A stretch of 64,000 nucleotides of DNA from Gnetum montanum. Its lineage: Eukaryota; Streptophyta; Gnetopsida; Gnetales; Gnetaceae. The notes below the pieces were generated by a model, which was not told where the DNA came from, searched no databases, and saw only the letters and a program-made list of their open reading frames with translations. Made by a program: the position numbers and the translations under genes. Shown here piece after piece: positions 10,369 through 20,459 of the stretch (positions within the stretch are counted from its first letter, which is position 1; the number at the start of each line of letters is the position of its first letter). The DNA lies in contig MNCI01003413.1 of the NCBI GenBank assembly GCA_015680685.1, positions 195,662 to 259,661 of the forward strand, read 5' to 3'.

Positions 10369-12890
10369 CTAGTTAGTTATGGTATGCGTTAACATAACCG
10401 TATGCGTTAAGCTCTGATTTTGGATGGAAGGGTGCTCCGAAGTGTTAGATGGTGGAGGAGTGTACATGGGCCCAACCGCTTGTTGTTGCGAGAGTTTGTC
10501 TGGGTTTTTGGTTTTGAAGTAATATCTTCTCTTTTTACAATTGTTAGAAGCAGTAGCAAGTTGGATATTTATAGCTCTCGCGGCATGACGTTGCTGTGAT
10601 TGAGGAGGAAGTTCCCCTTTCATTGTTGGAGTAGGAGGTGTTATGGGAACTACTTGTGGTGGAAGAGGTGCAGATGGATTAGGAGGATGGTGTGGGTATG
10701 GAGTGTCTCCTGGAGGAGAAGGAGTGCTTCTAAAGTACTCCCGAACTTGGTCGTGATAGTTGGGGGTTGTGTGACTCATAGAGTCACTTGGAGAAATCGG
10801 CTGTTGCACATAATAAACATAAGGGTCAGGCTACTGGTAAGGGTACTGATGTTTCAGCGATGGCATCCCCCATGACTGTGGGTATTACCACTACTGATAC
10901 TGTCCGATGGGCTGTGGTGGAGTTCCACTTGGATAATACGTTAAGGGTTGGTGGAACTGCCTTGGGTTACCTTGTGGATAAGGTAACCTTTGGGGTGTTT
11001 GCCGTTGGTTGAGTCTTGGATTAAGTGCAAACACCCCAGACTCCTATAGATGTGAGATGATGGGGCAACATCCCTTAGGATGGTCACAGTGGCAGATCTC
11101 ACATCCACCGTCATCATCTGTGTCAAAGTCCTCAACCACATCAAAGTTAGTGATTTTTCCCTTAATCTTGTTATGTGCAGGGCCTAAATTTCTCCACTTT
11201 TTCTTACCTTTGTCACTACTTTGTTCAACCTTAGACTCTTCTAAAATTTTTAAGATAGTTTCAATTTTAGAGTCTAAGGAACTCCATATGTCATCTACCT
11301 TAGCCGCTATTTTAGTTAATTTTTTGATCTGCAAGGTTTTTCAGTTCACCAACTCTTTGATTGGTGACTCATATTCTTCATCACAAAATTTCACTCCCTT
11401 CTTTCGAAGGGAGGGATCACGGTTATACTCTTCTGCACTTTCCATTTTGCATAGCTCACCCTCTTCTTTTGCTACTTGTTCCAACAAGCTACGTACTTCA
11501 TGGGCTCTAAGTTGTGAGAATCTCCAAGGGTTCTAGTTTCATGTCTTAGCCCATCCACGATGTGGTGAAGTTGATCCTGCTGAGCGTACCCATGGCCCAG
11601 GCAACGATGTAACAATGTGTAGTAGCAGGCCATGGCAGCATCCAAGGGTTCATGTATACCTTGCCTCTAGCCTTGGATCTACTTACACAAATTGGACACT
11701 CTGATGTATGTTTGATACTTTTCGTTGAAGAGTTCCAGCATCGTACTCCACCTCCTAATGGTTTCCGGTTCTAAGGACCGGTACTAGCTCTCTGCTTCCT
11801 TGGTGAGTGTCTTTGGGAACAACTTAAGTTTTTGCCACTCATTTTCTATATTTTGCAAGGCATAGGCATCGTGGAATTCTTGTAAATGATTTTGCAGATC
11901 AGCATTATATCCCCCTTCAAATCATGGGATATTGTTCATGTCTAATCGTTTGATCCAAATATCCTTTAAATGCCTTGTGGGAATCCTAACTGCCTCTATT
12001 ATGTTAATCATACTTCGGGTTGCGAGTAGGGGCTCATCATGATTGTCTCTTTCATGATGCCTATGATGTTTGCGTTGTTCCCTATTCTTCCTACGTCCTT
12101 GCCCTTGTCCTCTCTCTCGACTTTCCCATCGAGGTTTTTCATCCTTCTTAATTTTATCCTCATCTTTATGTTCATGGTGGCTGGGCCCAGATGTGGAAGG
12201 AGAGCGTGAGTGATGGGATGAAGGAGAAGAAGAAGGGGAACCATCACCATGACGATGTTTCTTACCTTCTCTTTGGCTGCTATGGCCCCGATCGTGGTGA
12301 CGATCTAAGTGCCCATCCTTAGCATAGGTGGTTGTTCCCTCTATGAACAGTTGGCATTCATGGGTGTCAGAACCAGGAATATGTATCGTTGATCGTAGGT
12401 TCTGATACCCAACCTCCTCACCATCGTTAGGAGGGGGAACATAATTTGTTAAAGAACCCATGATAAGGGGTTCCTCATCTCCTATCTCACTAAGGACGTG
12501 CAGGACCTTTCCCTTCAATAGTGCATGTTGACTCTCCTGCCTTAAGTCCTTTATACATTGGGCATCTGTGGGATAATAATCCCTCATATCAAAGTCCTCT
12601 GCAATGTATTCAACAAATAATTCTTACATGTCAATCTGTGCCAAGGCACGGAAGAGCATGTTTGGGACTGATCGATTTGGGGGTAACACAATGTTACCTT
12701 GCAAATATCTCGATCGCAGCTATTCGTCTTGATGGAGAATAAAAGTAAAATTAGGGATATACTCATCAAGATGAGTATATGTCATCTTATATTGTTTCCC
12801 CCCCAGCTAATTTTGGTTATGTGTTTTATGTTGCTAACTGTCTCATGTATGGTCCTTAGGTGGTGAGTTGCTCTTATGAGAAGAAGGCAT
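10369..12890 (-). pseudogene. gag of element A
   Basis: Gag forms the virus-like particle in the cytoplasm. The start ATG at 12890 (MPSSHKSNSPP...) matches those of E (41569) and B (26586). In order: an N-terminal part with THLDEYIPNFTFIL; an open segment (12587-11922) holding a Ser/Arg/His/Lys-rich stretch; a retrotransposon-gag capsid-like domain around 11920-11700 (DLQNHLQEFHDAYALQNIEN, SLEPETIRRWSTMLELFNEKY); a Cys/His cluster CEICHCDHPKGCCP near 11052-11105; and a Pro/Gln-rich tail (10809-10369) leading to protease. Several UAG stops at Trp codons and frameshifts break it. Confidence 0.8.
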
Positions 12891-13013
12891 TTTTATTGGT
12901 GTGCTAATTCACCATTATATAAATTTTCTCTTTTGATTAACCCGAAGGTTTGTTAAGGCTCACAATGATGTGAGTGATGTCCCTTATGTTCTAATCGGCG
13001 CACAAACACTTAG

Positions 13014-13032
13014 TCCTTGGCAACGGCGCCAA
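13014..13032 (-). other. Primer binding site of element A
   Basis: Directly inside the 5' LTR the minus strand reads TTGGCGCCGTTGCCAAGGA. This resembles the tRNA-Asp-type primer site of Athila and related plant gypsy elements; the tRNA assignment rests on family knowledge. Confidence 0.82.
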
Positions 13033-14092
13033 TGATGAGTGGCGAGGTACCCCTACACTCAACCATACAAAACGAGTGTAGCATGCACGATTCGATCGAA
13101 CTTTGCAAACTAAATGCCTACATGCCCCATGGAACACTTGGGGTTAATCATTCGTTGTCTTCCCAGACTTACTTGTAGTTGTCATGGTGTATGGTTAAGT
13201 AAGTCGGAGGTATATGATTTTTATGGTCTTTTATGTGTTTTTCTCCTATGCTATTGAGGTGAAGGGTTGAGAAACTAGCTAACTCTAACTAAGGACTAAG
13301 TCTAAGTTAACTAGCATCAGCATCCATTACCACTTACCATACACACCCTGAACCGATGCAACCGTGACTACCAAATGCTAATTATTGCTGGGATCACCGT
13401 GCGTAACGCACGTGCTCGAAGTCGTCGTACTGAGGCACCCAACTAGGAGGAAAGGGTTGAGAAAATCTATCTAGCCTACATGCGATGAGCAGCTGATTCC
13501 TTGACTAACCATACACATCTGTCATGCACGACTACCACTGGGATTACCAAACGTAGATCCTGGATATGCCACTGGGTTACCAAGTAGTCACACGAGATGC
13601 TCGTAATCAAGTCATACTCATACCGCATGCGATGAGCAGCTGATTCCTTGACTAACCATACACATCCTTAGATGCTCGTAATCAAGTCATACTCATACCA
13701 CATTCTAGGAAAGCAATAAATAACATTTAAATAAAATTGTATTCCATGCACTGCAAGGTTTATCCAATCAAGTTCATCTTTATTGTCGTACATAACATGT
13801 GTTCAGGTACAATGTTGCTTAAATAAAGATCCGTTCACTCTAGGACTCCTACTATGGGCACATGGAAAATAATCTATCTCTAGAGTGATCAAATTGCCAG
13901 AGTTTCCCTACTTCTAGACCAAGATGGGAAATAAGGGGAGTGTCACCTCTTATTGATAGATTTGGTGGCGGACCGCGATATCATGTACGCGATATCACAG
14001 GGGACGACGTGACATCACATACGTGATCTTGCATGGGATGCGATATTGTAGCGGCTGTGATATCGCGGTGCATGTGATATCATGTCTCATCA
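13033..14092 (-). repeat. 5' LTR of element A
   Basis: The 1060-bp partner of 6617-7625 has ends TGATGAG and CTCATCA. The U3 end (13975-14092) holds repeated GATATC palindromes. The TATA box has decayed to TATCAATA on the minus strand near 13953. Confidence 0.9.
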
Positions 14093-14097
14093 ACCTC
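14093..14097. repeat. Target-site duplication of element A (right copy)
   Basis: ACCTC is identical to 6612-6616. Confidence 0.9.
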
Positions 14098-15196
14098 TGT
14101 TCTTTCCTCCATGATTTTCAAGTTGATTGTAACTTTTTCATTCATCAATTTCCATATCTTATCTACTCTTAACCCAATGTTAGTAATAGAATTTTTCATT
14201 AACAAGGTTTTACATGAAATCATCTCATCAAGAGCTAGATCTTCTTTTTGATAAAAAATATGGAGCTTCTTCTTGTAAAGTGTTAGATCCTAGTTATATT
14301 CCTCTAAGATCTTCCTATTGCATAGCTCTCTTCTTTTATATTTGTTCAATTAGCCTTTATATTCAATGTTCTCTTAGCTCTATTAATCTTCCTTTGGCAT
14401 AGATCCCAAGGATCTCCCTTTTTTTATGATGAATTTCATCTATGATATTGTGAAGCTACTCTTTTTGAGAAAATCCATGACTTAGGCATCTATGCAGTAG
14501 AGAATAGTATTTGTCCAGGACTGTATTAAGAGATTCATAGTTCTCTTACTTCTACCCTTAGATTTATTTTCTTAGATTGAACACTCTTAAATAGACTTGG
14601 CATTTCATATTCAAGAGATTAAGCATTATGGACCATCTATGGATTGAATATGATTGCAATGATCTCTACAAAATTTTAGCTACTTCTATTAGTTTCCTAA
14701 GAAAGAGCTTAAGTTTTGTTACTTACTTTTAATATTTTGTAAGGTTTAGGTATCATGGAAGGCTTGTAAATGATGTTGTAAATTAGAATTATATACTCCC
14801 TCAAATTTAGGAATATTATTCATATCAAGCCATTATATGTAGCATTCCCTTTTATGCTTGTGGGGTATTCTAACTACCTTCTTGATTTGTATCATGCTCC
14901 TAGTAGCAAACAAGGGTTCATCATAATCTCTATTTATATTTGTCTAAATTTGATGGTCTCATTTATGCTCCATTCGGTACCTTGTATCTTGTCTTTGATC
15001 TCTATTTCTATCTTAAACTTAACCCCTTAGTGGAGATCTATCTTTATACGTACATTCCTCTTCATCTAAACTAGATGGTGAAGGTGAAGAGGAAGATGGT
15101 AAACTAGGAGAACTACCATGGATCCTATATCTTCTCCTATGGTCCCTTAGCTTATCTTGTCTAGGTTTGCTAAAGGTCCTAGGCCTTAAGGCCCTC
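14098..15196 (-). pseudogene. gag central fragment of element C
   Basis: Collinear with 11220-12300 of element A on the same strand, including the capsid-like domain and the start of the Ser/Arg-rich part near 15000-15130. It is heavily mutated and has no long frame. It lies between elements A and B. Confidence 0.72.
15192..15196. repeat. Target-site duplication of element B (left copy)
   Basis: CCCTC here and TCCTC at 27631-27635 differ at one base, as expected for an older insertion. Confidence 0.7.
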
Positions 15197-16089
15197 TGAT
15201 GAGTGACGAGGTACCCCTACGCCCAACCATACGAATCACATGCATTCACACACGACTCTATTGAATTCCGTAGACTCTAAGCACTTGCATGCACTGAACT
15301 CTAGCTAGAAAAACCTTATGTTAGAATGGTTGTTGTCTTCCCAACCTCACTTATGATGTTCTAATGCGATGGTTAAGTGAGATTGAGGCAAATGATTTTT
15401 ATTGGTTTTCTTTTTATCTTCTAAGATCTAATTCTTGAAATGTAAGAAATGGAATGTTGTGTAATCTATAATTGTTCTACTCTATCTCTTAACTCTCCCT
15501 AGCATAAGCAACTGATGACATCTTCCATGCACATCTTGAGCATCCCCTAACTACTACTAGGTTACCAAACATCAAGCATCACTGGGTTGCCAAGTGTTGG
15601 GATATGTTTGAGATGGTCATACATATGGTTCTTACAAAATATAAAAGAGCAATGGTGGTAAAGTGATAACAATGAAGACTTAAGAAATTATTAAAGCATT
15701 GGAATATTAAACTATTTAAATGCTTAAGTAATTAAATCCAAATGCTACAAGGAATTCTTAAAAATCTCATCTTTATTGCCAGTCACGCCAATGGGCTCAG
15801 GTACATTTGCACTCGAATAAAGAGTCATACACCTTTCTCACAACTGCTACGGGCACTTGGAAAATATTCTAACTCTTACGGGAACAAACTGCAAGATTTT
15901 TGCTATGATTACTCAAAAATATGACTCAGTGCAATGGGTGCACACTTATTTATAGCTAGAGACAGACTCTGTGTAAACGAGGCCGCATTAATGCATTGAC
16001 AAATGCATCAACAGGCCACATCAATGCAGCTGCGTTGACAGGGCTCCATCAACGAGGCCTAGTCAACGTATCAACTGAACACTTCATCA
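15197..16089 (-). repeat. 3' LTR of element B
   Basis: The 893-bp LTR pairs with 26752-27630. A TATA box (TATAAATA on the minus strand) lies at 15947-15954. Between it and the LTR start the U3 is filled with GTTGA(C)/TCAAC words in both orientations instead of the GATATC palindromes of A and D. Confidence 0.88.
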
Positions 16090-16104
16090 TACCCCCATGA
16101 CTAT
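16090..16104 (-). other. Polypurine tract of element B
   Basis: The minus strand reads AGTCATGGGGGTA directly before the 3' LTR. Confidence 0.75.
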
Positions 16105-16299
16105 CTGAAAACTCATCCTCGAGTTTATTACAACTTGGAAGGTACGAAGTTATTACAGCACACCTAACAAGACATATCTTCATAGACACTAACTTTATTG
16201 ACATATCAAGTGCCTGGGTGTACAGATAAGGATGAATTACAAAATGGTGGTGTTCAGAGATAAAATTGAACACCCTGATGACAATAGATTCTCCACTAT

Positions 16300-18557
16300 G
16301 CTAAAAATTCCAAAGTTGCTGGAGAAGGTCACATCGTCCCTAGTGGTGGTGGTTCCAATGGGCCTTCACCAGCCTCTAGTGCATGTGGTAACTATGGTGC
16401 AGAAGACAGTTGTCCTGTAGTAGCTGCAACTTTTGGAGGCAATTGAAAAGCCTCCAACATTGCCCTCATTTTCTCTTCTTTGCTTCTAGGATCATTCACC
16501 ATCCAAGCAGCTTCACCAATGTGTGTCAAAACTAGAACATCCCAAGGACATGGAAGTGTAGGAAAGAGTTCTTTTAAATTTACAAACCAAGTAGTAAATT
16601 ATTTTTGTTCGATATCGAACACTCAATTGATATTTATAGCTACTGGTAGTCATTCATCCGTCAGGCCAAGTTCTTTGCAACTGCACATTATCCTTCAAAA
16701 TGAGTGCAAATAACCTTAAGTTCCGCATTTTTTGTTTCCAACTTTTGTTTCATTGCTTTATGTGCTTGGAACTTTTCCTCATATAAAGAATATGAGGTGG
16801 TCACTTTCTTCTCCAGGTTAGACCATGGCCTTCCAACTATCAGCATAGCCAGGTTTGCATAAGGAAGATTGGATAACTCCATGTATTCTATCATTTCTTC
16901 AATTTGTAGCACCCTGAGGCATATCTTAGCCTTGTTTTAGGTGTTAAATCCATCAAAGATGGGTTGCCACACCTCACTTCCTTCTTGAAGCTGTTGGAGC
17001 ACTTGGTTTATTTTTTCCTTTGCAACTTAAATCTCTTTTCCATTTACTTCTTTCTATAGTCCCACTTGGTTCCTATAGTGATTTTTAACTCTTTCAAACT
17101 TAAGGGCTTCATTTTTCCAAGTGGCAATTTTGATAGCTGATTTTTTTTTTTTGCAAGGCATGAACTTCCTCCATAGACATATTATGATTTTCAGCAATCA
17201 ATCTCCTCACATCAGTGTTTACCTTGGCTATCTCCTCCTACTGTTGGTGGATGAAGTTTTTCATGTGTTGATTTTCAACACCCACATTGCACAAGTGATG
17301 CACTTTTGCGGTCAGCCAGACATTCTTCTAGTGAACCTCTACTAAGTTCTTGTTTAGATGGTATGCATGAGCATCTATTAAGGACTTGTCAAAGATTTCC
17401 AACTCTCACTCATACTCAACCGTTTGAATTTTGTTTTGAAGCTATTGAAAAGCTTCATCTCTAGTGATTTCATGGTTGAGAAGGGCTAGATCAACAAGTT
17501 GGGCCCTTAATTGGGCAACTTCCACTACCAAGTGTTGATAATCTACTTGTGCTACTTCAAGTTGCCCTTCCAAGATGAGACACTTGCCCCTTGTTGAGAG
17601 CAGCTCTGACTGGGTTGTAGTAATGTTGTCCAAAAGATCAAAGACATCTAGAAGTGGTTGTCTAATTCCCACCAGTTGGTCCAACAACTCTTCATGTTGG
17701 GCTACATTGATTTTGCTATGTGAAGTTCCTACAGACATATGTACATCTTCAAGTCCATGTACATCTGGAATAGGTGCTACGGGTGCATTAAGGACTGTAG
17801 CAATTATGTCAGCTACAACTTCTTGTTCTTGGTGTTGCATTACCAAGATAGTCGCCCCCTCTCCATCCTCCAAGTGCACTAAAAAAGTAGCGGGATTTCC
17901 TGAAATTTTAGGAAATAATTGTTGGGTGGACATTGTTACTTCTCAAACTCTGGGATCAATTCTGATAGGTACTTGTGTCGAAGTGATAGAAAACATCAGC
18001 CTTTCTCCCTCTAATAGACTCACTGATCGAGCTACTTACTCAAGATGGCTCATTGTAGGGTAATAGACTGAAGGGTCTTCTCTTGCACTGGTTCCTATAG
18101 ATTGCTCTTGTTGGCTCAAGAGCAACTATTGAATCTTACGTATGTGTTTTGCAATTGTTTATGAGCCCGACCTTGTTGTTTGTGCAGGCAGTGGATGTGG
18201 TTGTTGCTCTTCCTCAAGTTGTGTTGTGGCTGGAGTCTTATCCTTCATCATCTCCTACCACGAGGTAATTGGGGCATGCCAAAGTGTGTCATTGGCATAT
18301 CATGTTATCTTTGCCTATTTGCATAATTTCCTAATTAAGCAGGGAAAGGGTAGAGCTCGCTTTCCACATTCGCTTTCAACGAATCTTTTCTCAATCTCTA
18401 GGAATAGCAATAGTGGAAGGTTGATTGAAAATTTTCCATTTAGAGAAACACATGCATGAGTAGACAATTCAGTGATCTTGCTAGGTCTTACCATTGGATT
18501 TAAGTGGTAAGACACAATTTTTGAGTATACCCTCTCTACGGTGGTTAAAGTGTCAAA
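16300..18557 (-). pseudogene. ORF3 of element B, C-terminal part: plant-transposon domain and coiled coil
   Basis: After integrase the element has an extra frame. From 18557 leftwards it reads ERVYSKIVSYHLNP, LSTHACVSLNGKF and FPCLIRKLCK. This pattern resembles the putative plant transposon protein domain found in Athila-type elements (assigned by pattern only). A low-complexity linker follows, then an open segment (17933-17442) with heptad-like Leu/Val/Glu spacing (LISTR, LEGQLEVAQ, LVVEVAQLRAQLVDLALL), then more Glu/Lys-rich broken frames to about 16690. It is probably a long coiled coil. Its N-terminal part is missing here and lies in opposite orientation at 18752-19114. Function unknown; Athila third ORFs are sometimes called env-like, but I see no signal peptide or membrane segment. 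Confidence 0.6.
18343..18557. repeat. Perfect inverted repeat, left arm
   Basis: These 215 bp are the exact reverse complement of 19115-19329. A single N follows at 18558. Confidence 0.93.
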
Positions 18558-18751
18558 NAAGAATGGAAAGAGGATGAGGTGTGCAGCATCCAGAGCATGT
18601 AGAGGGATCACACACAACTAGCTCCCTCTACAAAGGACTTGAAGTGGAGTCTGTTCATCATATTCCTAAAGAGGAAATCCCCAGCAAACAATTGTGAAGG
18701 GATGAGACTCTAGTGGTAGCACCATGGCTTGAGGTCATCTTGACCTAGGCA

Positions 18752-19329
18752 TGTGTTGATGCTATTAAGTCGAGGGAGCTGCAACGAATGGTCGTGCAGG
18801 AGTTGAACTTCAGACCATTTCTAGAGAATGCGCTAGAAGAAGTCAAGACTCAATTGCAAAAATCTCCTATGTGGCCAATCATTAAATCTAGTGATGAATG
18901 GTACCTAAGAGAGACTTACCTCTTTTGGACGAATTGGCAACCAGGGTCTAGAGTAAGAATCAAATACATTCATGTCTCTTACTCTACAAAAGAAATTTCA
19001 CAAGCTCTAGAGTTTCCAGAGACTAGAGTTGATGTGGCAGAGATCCCCAAACAGGTAGATCCCGAGGTGAAAAGGGAGTGGATCAAGTAGTGCTATGGGG
19101 TAGAACACAAGGATTTTGACACTTTAACCACCGTAGAGAGGGTATACTCAAAAATTGTGTCTTACCACTTAAATCCAATGGTAAGACCTAGCAAGATCAC
19201 TGAATTGTCTACTCATGCATGTGTTTCTCTAAATGGAAAATTTTCAATCAACCTTCCACTATTGCTATTCCTAGAGATTGAGAAAAGATTCGTTGAAAGC
19301 GAATGTGGAAAGCGAGCTCTACCCTTTCC
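18752..19329 (+). pseudogene. ORF3 N-terminal part in inverted orientation
   Basis: An open frame from a stop near 18749, with ATG at 18788, runs to 19090 (ELNFRPFLENALEEV, WYLRETYLFWTNWQ, ISQALEFPETRVDV). After one UAG it continues in frame through the right arm of the inverted repeat into the domain whose other copy starts the minus-strand ORF3. It therefore supplies the missing N-terminus of ORF3 but on the wrong strand. Either the piece was placed backwards in assembly or the DNA is truly inverted. Resembles the N-terminal side of plant-transposon-domain proteins; function unknown. Confidence 0.6.
19115..19329. repeat. Perfect inverted repeat, right arm
   Basis: Exact reverse complement of 18343-18557. 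A single N follows at 19330. Confidence 0.93.
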
Positions 19330-19339
19330 NTAAAAAATC

Positions 19340-19480
19340 CCTTAGCTTGATGAACAAAATTTATAAGCGCAACAGGGGTATATATAGACTTTTTATGCTG
19401 CATTGATGGGGCTGCATATACGGGGCTATGTATACGGGGCCTAGTCAATGCAAGTGCTTAGAATGTTGACCAGCGTTGAC
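19340..19480 (-). promoter_or_regulatory. U3-like promoter copy inside element B
   Basis: On the minus strand this stretch has TTGACTAGGCC, CATCAATGCAGC and a TATATATA box (19379-19386) in the same order and spacing as the U3 end of the B LTRs (TTGACTAGGCC, TGCATTGATG, TATAAATA). Two TTGACC words lie at about 19465-19482 on the plus strand. It points toward ORF3. It may be an LTR-derived internal promoter or a fragment of a nested LTR. Confidence 0.45.
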
Positions 19481-20422
19481 CAATGAAGAAAAAGCTCGAA
19501 TTGTTGAATTGGAACACAAATTTGGACTGGTTTAAGAGTTGTGAGACAAAGGAATCAACTAATAGAAAGAGGAAGGTAGATGGTCTTGGAAAGAAGAGTC
19601 AAAGGTTGGAGAATGTCATGAGATAGAACTCTATGAAGAAGGGTCTGTGCGATGGTTAGTGCAAAAACAATCAACCAACGATATCAAGGGGATAGGAGAC
19701 TAACAAATAGGACCAAAGGATATGCAAGTGGGTTCTCCCCATAGCAGGCAGTAGCCTTAGTAGCCCTTACATACCCTCAACATCGAAGTCCATGGGCCCC
19801 ATAGTTAATAGCACACCATGCAAGGCCAAATTTCCAAGGAACTTCTAAGTATGAGAGGACTTGGAGTGATAACAAATCTATGATGACACTTTCGCAAACT
19901 AGGGAATAGAAAAGTATAAAGAATGTTGCATTCCCCTTGAAATCACACCCTATTCAAACCATTGGTTCCTCCTCAAGTCTGGGAACTACACAAGTCACAA
20001 ATTAATTACAATCTTTTTAATTAAAAGGGATTTGCATGTTTCCAAAAGAAGAAAAACCATGGAGTGGATGAATGGATGGATGACTTGGACTCATTGCCTA
20101 TTTTATGAGATGAAAGTATATCACACTTCCTGGAGCAACAATGCAAGGGTGGGATCTAGGTATAATAGGTGGACCATATCATGCAACCCATCGGAACAAG
20201 AAATAACCACACTAGTACATCTGATGATAATAAGATGACTTATTAGTGAAACAATTGGAAATTAAGCACACACACACATATAAAAATAAACAAAAGAATA
20301 GAGAGGTAAATAAAGAAAGAAAAACTAAGCAAGAATGGGCAAACATATGAATGATGTTGTAAAAATAAAAGTGTAAAATAAAAAAGTTTCAAAAATAGTG
20401 AGGAGTTGAGTAGAGCATGGGT
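19481..20422 (-). other. Post-pol region of element B
   Basis: Bases 19900-20240 match 9060-9430 of element A. A + strand stretch near 19485-19640 has Glu/Lys-rich coiled-coil-like words (EEKARIVELEHKFGLV) with stops. A CA microsatellite lies at 20267-20278 and an AT-rich run with GTAAAAATAAAAG words at 20340-20400. Confidence 0.5.
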
Positions 20423-20444
20423 GATGGTCTCCCCCACAACTAAG
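20423..20444 (-). other. Internal polypurine-like motif of element B
   Basis: The minus strand reads CTTAGTTGTGGGGGAGACCA, just after the end of integrase. It corresponds to 9590-9609 in A and 44886-44910 in E. Confidence 0.5.
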
Positions 20445-20459
20445 CTAGAAGGAGGAAAC

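Larger units (their letters stand above)
6617..14092 (-). mobile_element. Element A: complete gag-pro-only Athila-like LTR retrotransposon
   Basis: The 7476-bp insertion has two LTRs, a primer site, gag, protease, a polypurine tract and a perfect 5-bp target duplication. The internal region is only about 5.4 kb, against 10.7 kb in B, and no reverse transcriptase, RNase H or integrase can be read between protease (ends near 9715) and the 3' LTR. It therefore looks like a non-autonomous derivative that would need enzymes from a B-like relative. Many in-frame stops show that it is now dead. It sits inside the gag of C. Confidence 0.92.

Noticed and set aside
11009-11536. A 175-codon plus-strand frame, the longest on that strand in element A
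   Set aside because: It is antisense to gag of A and contains no known motif; the homologous part of B is not open.
17575-18063. A 162-codon plus-strand frame
   Set aside because: Shadow of the coiled-coil part of ORF3 on the minus strand; Ser/Cys-rich composition is that of an antisense reading.
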